The notes under the pieces: model-generated
Databases searched by the model: none
What the model was told of the DNA's origin: nothing
The model's input: only the letters and a program-made list of their open reading frames with translations
From: Pseudomonas pergaminensis
GTDB taxonomy: Bacteria > Pseudomonadota > Gammaproteobacteria > Pseudomonadales > Pseudomonadaceae
Direction of reading: 5' to 3'
Length of the DNA stretch: 64,000 nt
Assembly: GCF_024112395.2 (NCBI RefSeq)
Contig: NZ_CP078013.2
Location: 5,518,001 to 5,582,000, forward strand
Made by a program: the position numbers and the translations under genes
Shown: positions 26,625-35,504 of the stretch, in pieces
How the letters are laid out: each line of letters starts with the position of its first letter
How positions within the stretch are numbered: position 1 is the stretch's first letter

Positions 26625-27092
26625 ATGATTAACGCCCAATTGATGCAAATGGTCATCGACGCCTCGAATGACGGCATCGTTATCGCCGAACGGGAAGGCA
26701 GGGATCTGCCGCTGATCTATGTCAATCCGGCCTTCGAGCGGATGACCGGCTATACGCGTGACGAAATTCTGTACCAGGATTGCCGTTTCCTGCAGGCCGG
26801 TGACCGCGACCAACCCGCCCTGATCGCCATTCGCGAAGCCCTCAGCGCCGGCGCCAGTTGCCGCGAAACCTTGCGCAACTACCGCAAGGACGGCACGCAT
26901 TTCTGGAATGAGCTGTCGCTGTCCACCACTTACAACCCGGCGGACAAACAGACGTACTTCGTTGGCGTGCAAAAAGATGTGACGGTTCAGGTCAAAGCCC
27001 AGCAGCGTGTGGTGCAACTGGAGGCGCAAGTCGCGGAGCTCAAGGCCGAACTGGCGGCGCTCAAAGCGACGAGTGGATCTAACAAAAATTAG
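26625..27092 (+). CDS. short LOV blue-light photoreceptor (PpSB-LOV family)
   Basis: A 155-residue stand-alone PAS/LOV protein. The core has INAQLMQMVIDASNDGIVIA, then YVNPAFERMTGYTRDEILYQ and DCRFLQ, with the adduct-forming Cys at residue 53, as in P. putida PpSB1-LOV. Flavin contacts continue in NYRKDGTHFWNELSL and YFVGVQKDVT. A C-terminal helix (VVQLEAQVAELKAELAAL) is the J-alpha-like dimer helix. ATG 26625 puts Cys at 53 exactly, supporting that start. Residue 61 is Arg, but 66 is Leu, where the slow-recovering PpSB1 has Arg. It has no output domain and probably acts by protein contact, likely with the LitR-like regulator nearby. Confidence 0.92.
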   Translation: MINAQLMQMVIDASNDGIVIAEREGRDLPLIYVNPAFERMTGYTRDEILYQDCRFLQAGDRDQPALIAIREALSAGASCRETLRNYRKDGTHFWNELSLSTTYNPADKQTYFVGVQKDVTVQVKAQQRVVQLEAQVAELKAELAALKATSGSNKN

Positions 27093-27099
27093 AAAAAAT

Positions 27100-27126
27100 A
27101 GTCATTAAGAGGATAATGGCTTTTTA
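27100..27126 (+). terminator. weak terminator-like hairpin after the LOV gene
   Basis: AGTCATTA and TAATGGCT form a 7-of-8 stem with loop AGAGGA, followed by TTTTTAAT. It is AT-rich and may only partly separate the LOV gene from the next gene. Confidence 0.4.
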
Positions 27127-27155
27127 ATACCTACCCGCCCCGTTGAGCAAGCCCC

Positions 27156-27761
27156 ATGCAACGCGATGCACTCCTGACGCAGGACGAGCTGGATTTCATC
27201 CAGACCATGCAGCACAACCCGCAATTGAACCTGCGTGATGCGTCGTCGAGCTTGACGGTCAACGGCGGGGCGCAGATTCGCGACCTCCTCACTCGCTTGG
27301 CTGCCCACGACCACGTCACCATCCAGGCACAGTTCGACAACCAGCAACTCACCTTCCCGCTGCACCTGGTGGAAGATGAGTTTCATGCCGTTCACCTGCG
27401 CCTGGGCGTGCCGAGTATTTTCGAAGACGGGCCGATGATCCGCCCGTGGCGACTGGCGCTCGAAACGCCGGTGGCCCTGGAAAATATCAAGGGCAACCCG
27501 GGCGCGCTGTGGGTGCATGAGGTGTCGTTCAAGGGTGTGCTGGTCGAGATTCGCGGCCGGATCAAGCCACCGAAAACCTTTTCCCTATGGTTCAGCCCTT
27601 CGGGTTACGAACGCATCGCGGTGCGCGGAACCTTCGAACGGGAAACCGCACGCGGCCTGTTCGCTTATCGGCTCAGCCAGGGCGATGCCGATGAAACCGA
27701 GCGCCTGCGCCAGTTCATCCTGCACCAGCACCGCCTGGCCCATCCTGAAGTGCACACCTGA
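27156..27761 (+). CDS. hypothetical protein between LOV sensor and LitR-like regulator
   Basis: A 201-residue soluble protein of unknown family. The N terminus (LLTQDELDFIQTMQ) looks helical. The rest alternates short strands with basic and proline-rich turns (IQAQFDNQQLTFPLHLVEDE, LRLGVPSIFEDGPMIRPWRL, VLVEIRGRIKPPKTFSLWFS). The strand-rich pattern hints at a PilZ- or OB-like barrel, but no RxxxR-D/NxSxxG pair is visible, so I make no assignment. It ends 2 bases from the stop of the convergent LitR-like gene and follows the LOV gene on the same strand. Confidence 0.7.
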   Translation: MQRDALLTQDELDFIQTMQHNPQLNLRDASSSLTVNGGAQIRDLLTRLAAHDHVTIQAQFDNQQLTFPLHLVEDEFHAVHLRLGVPSIFEDGPMIRPWRLALETPVALENIKGNPGALWVHEVSFKGVLVEIRGRIKPPKTFSLWFSPSGYERIAVRGTFERETARGLFAYRLSQGDADETERLRQFILHQHRLAHPEVHT

Positions 27762-27763
27762 AA

Positions 27764-28714
27764 TCAGGTATCCAAGCCGCCGCTCAGGAATTGCTGCAAG
27801 CGGCGCTGCATCAGCCGCCCCTCATTGCCCAGGCAGCCGATTGACGAACCGGCGAGGCTGTCCTGCGCCAAGTCCGCGGCATCACCGGCCAGCAGCAAGG
27901 GGCAATCGAGGGTCAGCGCCAGCCGCTTGAGCCGCAACGGCAGCTCACTGCCGGGGGCGCGATTGGAAAACAGCACCAAGGCTTGCGGTTGGGTCTTCTC
28001 GCAGACCAGTGTCAGTTCATCAAAGGGCTGGCCCACACCCAGGAGCTTGACGGCAAGTTTTTCACCCGTCAGCAGCAGGCCCGCGACCAACAGCTCCAGC
28101 TCGCGACATTCTCCGGCAATGGCTGCCAGCAGAACCCGTGGCAGCGGCGTGGCGGCGATCACCTGCAGCCGTTGCGCGGTGCGCGAGCGCAGGAAGTTAT
28201 CGAAAAACAACCACTCGCTGGCCTGGCCGAAGCGCCCTTGATGACGCAACAACGATTGCCAGAGCGGCATGAGAATGTCTTGAAAGACCACGGCAAGCGG
28301 ATAGGCAGAAAAAATCTGGCCGTACAGCCGGTCCAGTTGGCGGTCATCGAAGGCGCTGATTGCACTGCGCAATTGCCCGTGCCACTGAGCCCACTCCAAG
28401 CCGTCTCCAGGAGCCGTACCGGTTTCGCCGAGCGGCTCGCCGCGCGCGAGGATCTTGCCGACTTTGCTCACTGCAACGCCGCGTTCGATCCAGTCGAGAA
28501 TACGGTGCACCGTGTCGATATCGGTGCGCGAATACAACCGGTGCCCGCTTTCGGTGCGGATAGGCTGGATGAGGCCGTAGCGCCGCTCCCAGGCACGCAA
28601 GGTGACCGGGTTGACGCCCGTCAGCCGAGCGACTTCGCGAATCGGCAAAAGGTCATCGGAAACAGCAACGCGGTCAGGGGTCATTTCGCGCTGCAGAGCA
28701 ATAGTTTCGGGCAT
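27764..28714 (-). CDS. MerR-family LitR/CarH-like light-response regulator
   Basis: A 316-residue protein. The MerR helix-turn-helix is IREVARLTGVNPVTLRAWER, then RYGLIQPIRTESGHRLYSRT. The C-terminal half has the helical plus Rossmann-like layout of cobalamin-binding regulators (WLFFDNFLRSRTAQRLQVIA; LLAAIAGECRELELLVAGLL). The His-containing cobalamin motif (ExH..DxH) is not evident, as in pseudomonad LitR/PplR proteins whose light response depends on short LOV partners rather than B12. The LOV gene lies close by, a pairing known in P. putida. It is divergent from the monooxygenase-fol cluster. The start is uncertain; an in-frame ATG at 28684 is possible. Confidence 0.88.
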   Translation of the reverse strand: MPETIALQREMTPDRVAVSDDLLPIREVARLTGVNPVTLRAWERRYGLIQPIRTESGHRLYSRTDIDTVHRILDWIERGVAVSKVGKILARGEPLGETGTAPGDGLEWAQWHGQLRSAISAFDDRQLDRLYGQIFSAYPLAVVFQDILMPLWQSLLRHQGRFGQASEWLFFDNFLRSRTAQRLQVIAATPLPRVLLAAIAGECRELELLVAGLLLTGEKLAVKLLGVGQPFDELTLVCEKTQPQALVLFSNRAPGSELPLRLKRLALTLDCPLLLAGDAADLAQDSLAGSSIGCLGNEGRLMQRRLQQFLSGGLDT

Positions 28715-28932
28715 CAGAGGTCAAGAACATCCGTGTCAATTTGGGTCCTATTTAACGCTTATTCGGCCGAGCGATTCAAGCCGCGCGGCGAACCGACAGA
28801 AGTGTCTGGCGTATTTCAATAAAACAGGAATAATCCTTGCCTGCTTTTTCAAGGCGCAGCCGCATCACCCCGCGGCTGCACCTGGTGCCGTACCTACCCG
28901 GTCACGTGCCCCCCTTTATTTGGAGATACACA

Positions 28933-29493
28933 ATGTCTACCTCTCCCGTCACCTTGATGGTTGCGCGTCGCGTGGCCAAAGGGCGCTACGAAGAACTGAT
29001 GGCCTGGCTGCGCGAAGGCGAGCAATTGGCCACGGACTTTCCCGGCTACCTGGGTTCAGGCGTCCTGGCACCGCCGCCCAATGATGATGAATTCCAGATC
29101 ATTTTCCGCTTCGCCGATGAAAAGACCCTGCATGCCTGGGAGTTTTCCGCCTCCCGCAGCGCGTGGCTGAGCCGTGGCAGCGATCTGTTTGCCGACCCGT
29201 CGGAGCACCGCGTACGTGGCATCGATGGCTGGTTCGGCGCGGTGGGCGCACGTCCGCCACGTTGGAAACAGGCCGTGACGATCTGGTTGGCGTTTTTCCC
29301 GGTGTCGCTGCTGTTCAACTTTGTGCTGAACCCACTGCTCAGCGAACTGGACCTGGCGCCGCGCGTGCTGGTCAGCACCCTGGCGCTCACGCCTTTGATG
29401 GTTTACTGGTTCATCCCGCTGTCGACCCATCTGTTGGCAAACTGGCTGCATCCAGCTCCAGCACCGCGCAAGGCTACCGAAGCCGCAGCGTGA
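28933..29493 (+). CDS. antibiotic-biosynthesis-monooxygenase-like domain protein with membrane tail
   Basis: A 186-residue protein. Residues 5-100 form an ABM-type dimeric ferredoxin-like domain (VTLMVARRVAKGRYEELMAW, FQIIFRFADEKTLHAWEFSA). Two membrane helices follow (IWLAFFPVSLLFNFVLNPLL and LVSTLALTPLMVYWFIPLST). This fusion is a known family found near light- and stress-linked genes; its reaction is not established. ATG 28933 follows TTTGGAGATACACA. It is the first gene of the forward cluster leading into folM-folE-folX. Confidence 0.83.
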   Translation: MSTSPVTLMVARRVAKGRYEELMAWLREGEQLATDFPGYLGSGVLAPPPNDDEFQIIFRFADEKTLHAWEFSASRSAWLSRGSDLFADPSEHRVRGIDGWFGAVGARPPRWKQAVTIWLAFFPVSLLFNFVLNPLLSELDLAPRVLVSTLALTPLMVYWFIPLSTHLLANWLHPAPAPRKATEAAA

Positions 29494-29550
29494 ATACAGG
29501 GGCGGCCGCGCGCTGGTATAGTTTCAATCTGCCAGCGACGCGAGCCTCCC

Positions 29551-30261
29551 ATGACTGCAACAACCGCCCCGATCCTGATCACCGGCGCCGGCCAGCGTGT
29601 CGGCCTGCATTGCGCCATGCGCCTGCTGGACGACGGTCACCCGGTGATTTTCAGCTACCGCAGCGAACGCCCCGGCGTGCAGGCCTTGCGCGAACGCGGT
29701 GCGATCGGTGTGTTTGCCGACTTCTCCAGCGAAGCCGGGATTCTCGCGTTTATTGCTGAGCTGAACACCCATGCGCAAAGCCTGCGCGCGATTATCCACA
29801 ATGCCTCCGCCTGGATTGCGGAAACGTCCGACGAGCACAGCCACGCTTTTACCGACATGTTCAGCGTGCACATGCTTGCGCCGTACTTGATCAACCTGCA
29901 TTGTTCACCTTTGCTGCAACGCTCTTCACCCGCCGACATTGTGCACATCAGCGATGACGTGGTGCGCAAGGGCAGCCGCCAGCACATCGCTTATTGCGCC
30001 ACCAAAGCCGGGCTCGACAGCCTCACGTTGTCGTTTGCCGCGCAGTTCGCGCCGCTGATAAAGGTCAACGGCATCGCCCCGGCGATGGTGATGTTCAACG
30101 ACGGCGACGACGCAGCCTACCGCGCCAAGGTGCTGGCCAAGTCGGCATTGGGCATCGAGCCCGGGCCCGAGGTGATCTACCAGAGTGTGCGTTACCTGCT
30201 GGAAAACCCTTATGTCACCGGTACCACCCTGACCGTCAACGGCGGGCGGCATATCAAGTAA
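29551..30261 (+). CDS. folM: dihydromonapterin reductase
   Basis: A 236-residue SDR matching FolM. The cofactor loop is ITGAGQRVGLHCAMRL (the GQRxG form is typical), followed by IHNAS, the Ser region VHISDDVVRKGS and the catalytic YCATKAG. FolM reduces dihydromonapterin to tetrahydromonapterin, the cofactor of phenylalanine hydroxylase in pseudomonads. It lies 20 bases before folE, with folX behind, so the three genes form the tetrahydromonapterin route. Confidence 0.92.
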   Translation: MTATTAPILITGAGQRVGLHCAMRLLDDGHPVIFSYRSERPGVQALRERGAIGVFADFSSEAGILAFIAELNTHAQSLRAIIHNASAWIAETSDEHSHAFTDMFSVHMLAPYLINLHCSPLLQRSSPADIVHISDDVVRKGSRQHIAYCATKAGLDSLTLSFAAQFAPLIKVNGIAPAMVMFNDGDDAAYRAKVLAKSALGIEPGPEVIYQSVRYLLENPYVTGTTLTVNGGRHIK

Positions 30262-30281
30262 GCCGTTTGTGAGGATGTTGT

Positions 30282-30842
30282 ATGACCTTATCCCTGCCCC
30301 ACCACTACCGCGAGATCCTCAAGGGCTTGGGCGAAGACCCCGAGCGCGAAGGCTTGCTCGATACGCCCAAGCGCGCCGCCAAGGCCATGCAATACCTGTG
30401 TCATGGCTACGAGCAGAACCTGGAAGAGATCGTCAACGGCGCATTGTTTGCCTCTGACAACGACGAGATGGTGATCCTCAAGGACATCGAGTTGTACTCG
30501 CTGTGCGAACACCATTTGCTGCCCTTTATCGGCAAGGCCCACGTGGCCTATATTCCGACCGGCAAGGTACTGGGCCTGTCGAAGCTGGCGCGCATTGTCG
30601 ACATGTTCGCCCGCCGCCTGCAGATCCAGGAAAACCTCACGCGGCAGATCGCCGACGCCATCCAGGACGTGACCCAGGCGGCTGGCGTGGCAGTCGTCAT
30701 CGAAGCCAAGCACATGTGCATGATGATGCGCGGCGTGGAAAAACAGAATTCAACCATGAACACCTCGGTGATGCTCGGCGCGTTCCGCGAGTCGAACACC
30801 ACGCGCATGGAGTTCCTGCAACTGATCGGACGGAGCAAGTAG
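30282..30842 (+). CDS. folE: GTP cyclohydrolase I
   Basis: A 186-residue enzyme of normal family length that converts GTP to dihydroneopterin triphosphate. The zinc and active-site motifs are [20 protein letters not shown] near residue 70-90 and [19 protein letters not shown] near 145-160, with [19 protein letters not shown] between. It is the second gene of folM-folE-folX and is followed 2 bases later by folX. FolE is one of the light-induced genes reported in P. putida, which makes the adjacent LOV/LitR pair notable. Confidence 0.96.
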   Translation: MTLSLPHHYREILKGLGEDPEREGLLDTPKRAAKAMQYLCHGYEQNLEEIVNGALFASDNDEMVILKDIELYSLCEHHLLPFIGKAHVAYIPTGKVLGLSKLARIVDMFARRLQIQENLTRQIADAIQDVTQAAGVAVVIEAKHMCMMMRGVEKQNSTMNTSVMLGAFRESNTTRMEFLQLIGRSK

Positions 30843-30844
30843 CA

Positions 30845-31216
30845 ATGCCACAACTTCAACCAGGCATGGCGCGCATCCGGGTCAAGGACCTGTGCCTGCG
30901 CACCTACATCGGCATCAACGAGGACGAGATCCTCAACAAGCAGGATGTGCTGATCAACCTGACCATCCTGTATGCCGCCCAGGAAGCCGTACGCGACAAT
31001 GACATTGATCATGCGCTGAACTACCGCACCATCACCAAGGCAATCATCGCCCACGTCGAGGGCAACCGCTTTGCCCTGCTGGAGCGCCTGACCCAGGAAC
31101 TGCTGGACCTGGTGATGAGCAATGAGTCGGTGCTGTACGCCGAGGTCGAAGTGGACAAGCCCCATGCGCTGCGCTTTGCCGAGTCGGTTTCGATTACCCT
31201 GGCGGCCAGCCGCTAA
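30845..31216 (+). CDS. folX: dihydroneopterin triphosphate 2'-epimerase
   Basis: A 123-residue FolB/FolX-fold protein ([51 protein letters not shown]). Position after folE and before the DUF1244 gene matches folX of P. aeruginosa. It converts dihydroneopterin triphosphate to the monapterin epimer, feeding FolM. Distinction from FolB aldolase is by context and the YIGINEDE segment. Confidence 0.9.
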   Translation: MPQLQPGMARIRVKDLCLRTYIGINEDEILNKQDVLINLTILYAAQEAVRDNDIDHALNYRTITKAIIAHVEGNRFALLERLTQELLDLVMSNESVLYAEVEVDKPHALRFAESVSITLAASR

Positions 31217-31239
31217 CCCCTGAATTGTCAGTGAGCCCT

Positions 31240-31536
31240 ATGAACGACCAACAACGCCTCGAACTTGAAGCCGCCGCCTTCCGCCGGCTGGTGGCCCACC
31301 TGGACAGCCGCAAGGATGTGCAGAACATCGACCTGATGAACCTCTCGGGTTTCTGCCGCAACTGTTTGTCCAAGTGGTACAAGGCCGAGGCCGACGAGCG
31401 CCAGATTGAGCTGAGCCTCGATGACGCCCGTGAAGTGGTGTACGGCATGCCCTACGCCGAGTGGAAAGCCCAATACCAGAAAGAAGCCAGCGCCGACCAA
31501 CAGGCCGCGTTCGCCAAAGGAAAAACCCATGACTGA
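31240..31536 (+). CDS. DUF1244 protein
   Basis: A 98-residue small protein with the family signature NIDLMNLSGFCRNCLSKWYK, whose two Cys are spaced CxxC, and DDAREVVYGMPYAEWKA. The function is unknown. ATG 31240 overlaps no other gene upstream (23 bases after folX). Conserved placement directly after folX in pseudomonads suggests co-expression with the pterin genes. Confidence 0.88.
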   Translation: MNDQQRLELEAAAFRRLVAHLDSRKDVQNIDLMNLSGFCRNCLSKWYKAEADERQIELSLDDAREVVYGMPYAEWKAQYQKEASADQQAAFAKGKTHD

Positions 31537-31867
31537 TTTGAACACCCTGCGCGCCAGCCTCAACAGCGGCGAACATGTTTTTGCCGATACGCTGGCGTTT
31601 GTTGCTGCAGGTTATGAGTACCAGCCCCAAGCCTTCACCAATGGCAACGTGGAAAACGCGGCTGGGCAGAACGAGGGTTCGTGCAAGACCCTGGGCCTGG
31701 CGCTGCTGGAAGGCCTGAGCGACCAGGAAGCACTGCTGGCGTTTGGTGAGCATTACCGTTCGGTGGTGGCGACGCCTGAGGGCAGTGATCACGGCAACAT
31801 CCGTGCGCTGATCGCCCATGGGTTGGCCGGTGTGAAGTTCAGCGCACAGCCCCTGACCCGCCGCTGA
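31529..31867 (+). CDS. HopJ-family protein
   Basis: A 112-residue protein with the HopJ family pattern (LNSGEHVFADTLAFVAAGYE, FTNGNVENAAGQNEGSCKTL, GEHYRSVVATPEGSDHGNIR). Although named after a P. syringae effector, this family is widespread in bacteria without secretion systems and sits here in a metabolic operon. An effector role is therefore unlikely. It starts 8 bases inside the DUF1244 end, so translation is coupled. Confidence 0.88.
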   Translation: MTDLNTLRASLNSGEHVFADTLAFVAAGYEYQPQAFTNGNVENAAGQNEGSCKTLGLALLEGLSDQEALLAFGEHYRSVVATPEGSDHGNIRALIAHGLAGVKFSAQPLTRR

Positions 31868-31888
31868 TTTAACTTGTAAACCCGGTCA

Positions 31889-31963
31889 CTGTGGGAGCCG
31901 GGCTTGCCCGCGATAGCGGTGGTAACTGACACACCGCTATCGCAGGCAAGCCAGCTCCCACAG
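31889..31963. repeat. REP inverted pair (mixed arms)
   Basis: CTGTGGGAGCCGGGCTTGCC continuing to CGCGATAGCGG is paired with CCGCTATCGCAGGCAAGCCA continuing to GCTCCCACAG. The left arm is of the GCCGGG type and the right arm of the GCTGGC type, so the pair is a hybrid. Confidence 0.92.
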
Positions 31964-32012
31964 GGGCTGGGTTAACACTTCATGACCTGGGTGTTAGTTA
32001 AATTGCGGACAT

Positions 32013-32042
32013 AAAAAAACCGGCCTCTCAGCCGGTTTTTTT
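32013..32042. terminator. bidirectional terminator between fol cluster and trxB
   Basis: AAAAAAACCGGC and GCCGGTTTTTTT flank loop CTCTCA. The tract works in both directions for the convergent transcripts. Confidence 0.92.
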
Positions 32043-32054
32043 ATTTCAACAGGT

Positions 32055-33020
<966 letters not shown>

Positions 33021-33300
33021 TCACTCCTATCGACCGCCCGGACTACAAGGCGGCTGGAATAAAAAAGGGACTACGAAGCACTTGGGGAAGGCTTGAACTC
33101 GCAGGCCCTGAAAAATAATGGGTGCAGCGTATCGAGGGGGGCAAGATTAAGGAAATACGGAATAACAATCCAGCTCATAGGTGGTCTCTATGCAGTCGGT
33201 CCAGTTGATCGACGCGTTTGTTACCGTTGATGTCGCCGCTTTCGTCTCCGATACAAAGTCGGTAAGGTCGGCGCGTTCGTCCCTCTGCTCGGAGTTCTCC

Positions 33301-34068
33301 ATGCCCGCCCCCGCTCTTTCCGGCCCGCAATACCTGCGTGAAGGCCTCAAACTGGTGCTGAGCCCCGGCCTGCGCCTGTTCGTGCTGCTGCCGCTGGCGA
33401 TCAACCTGGTGCTGTTCGTCGGCTTGATCTATTTCGCCGGCCATCAGTTCGGCCTGTGGGTCGATCATTTGATGCCGACGCTGCCGAGCTGGCTGAGCTT
33501 TCTGAATTACCTGCTGTGGCCACTGTTTGTGGTGCTGGTGGTGCTGATGGTGTTTTTCACCTTCACCATGCTAGCCAATATTATCGCGGCGCCCTTCAAC
33601 GGTTTTCTTTCAGAGAAAGTCGAGGTGGTGGTGCGAGGCACCGATGACTTCCCGGCCTTCAGTTGGGGTGAGTTGATCGCCATGGTCCCCCGCACCCTGG
33701 CGCGGGAAATGCGCAAGCTCGGCTACTTCCTGCCACGGGCCATCGGCCTGTTTATCCTGTCGTTCATTCCGGTGGTCAACCTGATCGCTGCGCCGCTGTG
33801 GCTGTTGTTTGGCGTGTGGATGATGGCGATCCAGTACATCGACTACCCGGCGGATAACCACAAGCTGGGTTGGAACGAAATGCTCGCCTGGCTGCGCCAG
33901 AAACGCTGGCAGAGCATGAGCTTCGGCGGGATTGTTTACCTGGTGTTGCTGGTGCCGGTGGTCAACCTGCTGATGATGCCAGCGGCGGTGGCCGGGGCCA
34001 CGTTGTTCTGGGTGCGCGAACAGGGTGCCGAGGCGATGGCACAGCAGCAAAAGATAACCCAGTCATAA
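33301..34068 (+). CDS. cysZ: sulfate transporter CysZ-like membrane protein
   Basis: A 255-residue inner-membrane protein with about four to six hydrophobic segments. CysZ signatures are [36 protein letters not shown] and [20 protein letters not shown], then [10 protein letters not shown]. CysZ takes up sulfate for cysteine synthesis. The start at 33301 has GGAG upstream (TCGGAGTTCTCC); the frame is open upstream, but that part has no coding signature. It is followed 54 bases later by a glycosyltransferase gene. Confidence 0.9.
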   Translation: MPAPALSGPQYLREGLKLVLSPGLRLFVLLPLAINLVLFVGLIYFAGHQFGLWVDHLMPTLPSWLSFLNYLLWPLFVVLVVLMVFFTFTMLANIIAAPFNGFLSEKVEVVVRGTDDFPAFSWGELIAMVPRTLAREMRKLGYFLPRAIGLFILSFIPVVNLIAAPLWLLFGVWMMAIQYIDYPADNHKLGWNEMLAWLRQKRWQSMSFGGIVYLVLLVPVVNLLMMPAAVAGATLFWVREQGAEAMAQQQKITQS

Positions 34069-34122
34069 ATCCATCATCTCGATGACACAATGACGACATG
34101 GCCCACGGCGACACTGTGGGTC

Positions 34123-35301
34123 ATGACGACAGCCTCGCTTCACATCACCCTCATTACCGAAACCTTCCCGCCAGAGATCAACGGGGTGGCCAATACCCTT
34201 GGTCGCCTGTGCGAGGGGTTACGGGCGCGTGGCCATCAAGTTGAGCTGGTTCGCCCGCGCCAAGGTGTCGACCAGAGCCGCCCCAGCGACGACGCGTTAT
34301 TGCTATGCCGTGGCTGGCCGCTGCCGGGATATCCTGGCCTGCAGTGGGGGCAGTCGTCGATGCACAAGTTACTGCGGCGCTGGACGCGTCAGCGTCCGGA
34401 CGTGCTGTACATCGCCACTGAAGGGCCCTTGGGCTTGTCTGCCCTGCGTGCGGCCCGGCGCCTGGGGATCAGTGTGGTCAGCGGTTTTCACACCAACTTC
34501 CAGCAGTACTCGAACCAATATGGCATGAGCATGCTGAGCCGGATGGTTACTCACTATCTGCGCTGGTTCCATAACCGCTCGACCCTGACCCTGGTACCCA
34601 GTGCCAGCCAACGCCTGGAGTTGGAACGCAAGCATTTCGAGCGTCTGGGCATGTTGTCGCGCGGGGTGGACAGCCAATTGTTCCACCCCGCCAAACGCGA
34701 CAATGCGCTGCGGGAACGTTGGGCACTGAACAGTGAGCAAACCGCCGTGCTCTATGTGGGCCGACTGGCGCAGGAGAAAAACCTGGGGTTGCTCAAGCGC
34801 TGTTTCGAGACCTTGCAGGACACCTATCCCCTGCGCCAGATGAAACTCATCATCGTGGGTGATGGCCCGCAGCGAGCGACGCTGGAGAAGGAACTGCCGG
34901 AGGCGATTTTCTGCGGCACCTTGCGTGGAGAGGAACTGGCGCGGCATTACGCCTCGGGCGATGTGTTCCTGTTCCCCAGCCTGACTGAAACCTTCGGCAA
35001 CGTGGTGCTGGAAGCGATGGCATCGGGGTTGGGCGTGGTGGCCTATGACCAGGCCGCCGCGACCCAGCATATCCGCCACGGCTACAACGGCGTGCTGGCG
35101 ATGCCGGGTGACGAAGGTGCTTTCTGCGATGCCGCCAACTGGCTGCTGGAAGACGCCGAAAGCCTGCGCCGCATGCGGCTCAATGCCCGGCAACATGCCA
35201 GCCGGCAAGGCTGGCCGGCGATTATCGAGCAGTTTGAGCAGCAGTTACGAGGTGTGTGCCAAGGAGAGTTCGTTGCTTCGCCGTTACCATCTACACACTG
35301 A
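34123..35301 (+). CDS. GT4-family glycosyltransferase
   Basis: A 392-residue GT-B-fold retaining glycosyltransferase. The N-terminal acceptor domain begins HITLITETFPPEINGVANTL and has GFHTNFQQYSNQY. The C-terminal donor domain has VLYVGRLAQEKNL, IIVGDGPQRATLE and the E-x7-E motif SLTETFGNVVLEAMASGLGV. The closest general types are mannosyl- or glucosyltransferases acting on lipids (PimB/MgtA-like); the acceptor is unknown. Start: ATG 34123 sits at the family N terminus; an upstream in-frame ATG at 34090 is possible. Confidence 0.9.
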   Translation: MTTASLHITLITETFPPEINGVANTLGRLCEGLRARGHQVELVRPRQGVDQSRPSDDALLLCRGWPLPGYPGLQWGQSSMHKLLRRWTRQRPDVLYIATEGPLGLSALRAARRLGISVVSGFHTNFQQYSNQYGMSMLSRMVTHYLRWFHNRSTLTLVPSASQRLELERKHFERLGMLSRGVDSQLFHPAKRDNALRERWALNSEQTAVLYVGRLAQEKNLGLLKRCFETLQDTYPLRQMKLIIVGDGPQRATLEKELPEAIFCGTLRGEELARHYASGDVFLFPSLTETFGNVVLEAMASGLGVVAYDQAAATQHIRHGYNGVLAMPGDEGAFCDAANWLLEDAESLRRMRLNARQHASRQGWPAIIEQFEQQLRGVCQGEFVASPLPSTH

Positions 35302-35424
35302 TCCGTCGACAGCGCCAGTCGTCCGCTTCACCTCTAAACGGCTACAACCGACGGCTTACGTGACAGCAATTCGGAATAGGCAATAGGCATTGTCGGAATC
35401 GCCGCTATCAAACAGCATATGTCG

Positions 35425-35452
35425 GGAACGCCGCTCAGATTATGACCACCCA
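35425..35452 (+). promoter_or_regulatory. hrp-box-like promoter before the repeat-protein gene
   Basis: GGAACG, 15 bases, then CCACCCA. The HrpL consensus is GGAACC-N15/16-CCACNNA, so only one consensus base differs and the spacing is in range. It would start a transcript about 40 bases before ATG 35505. Other ECF sigma factors also use GGAAC-type -35 elements, so this is suggestive only. Confidence 0.45.
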
Positions 35453-35504
35453 TAACACACCTGCCTGGTGAAGGTGGGTACCCCATAATCTGAAAGAGAT
35501 TTTT

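Noticed and set aside
31529..31867. HopJ-like gene as a type III effector
   Set aside because: The family is widespread in non-pathogens, and here it overlaps DUF1244 in a pterin operon with no hrp box or secretion genes nearby.
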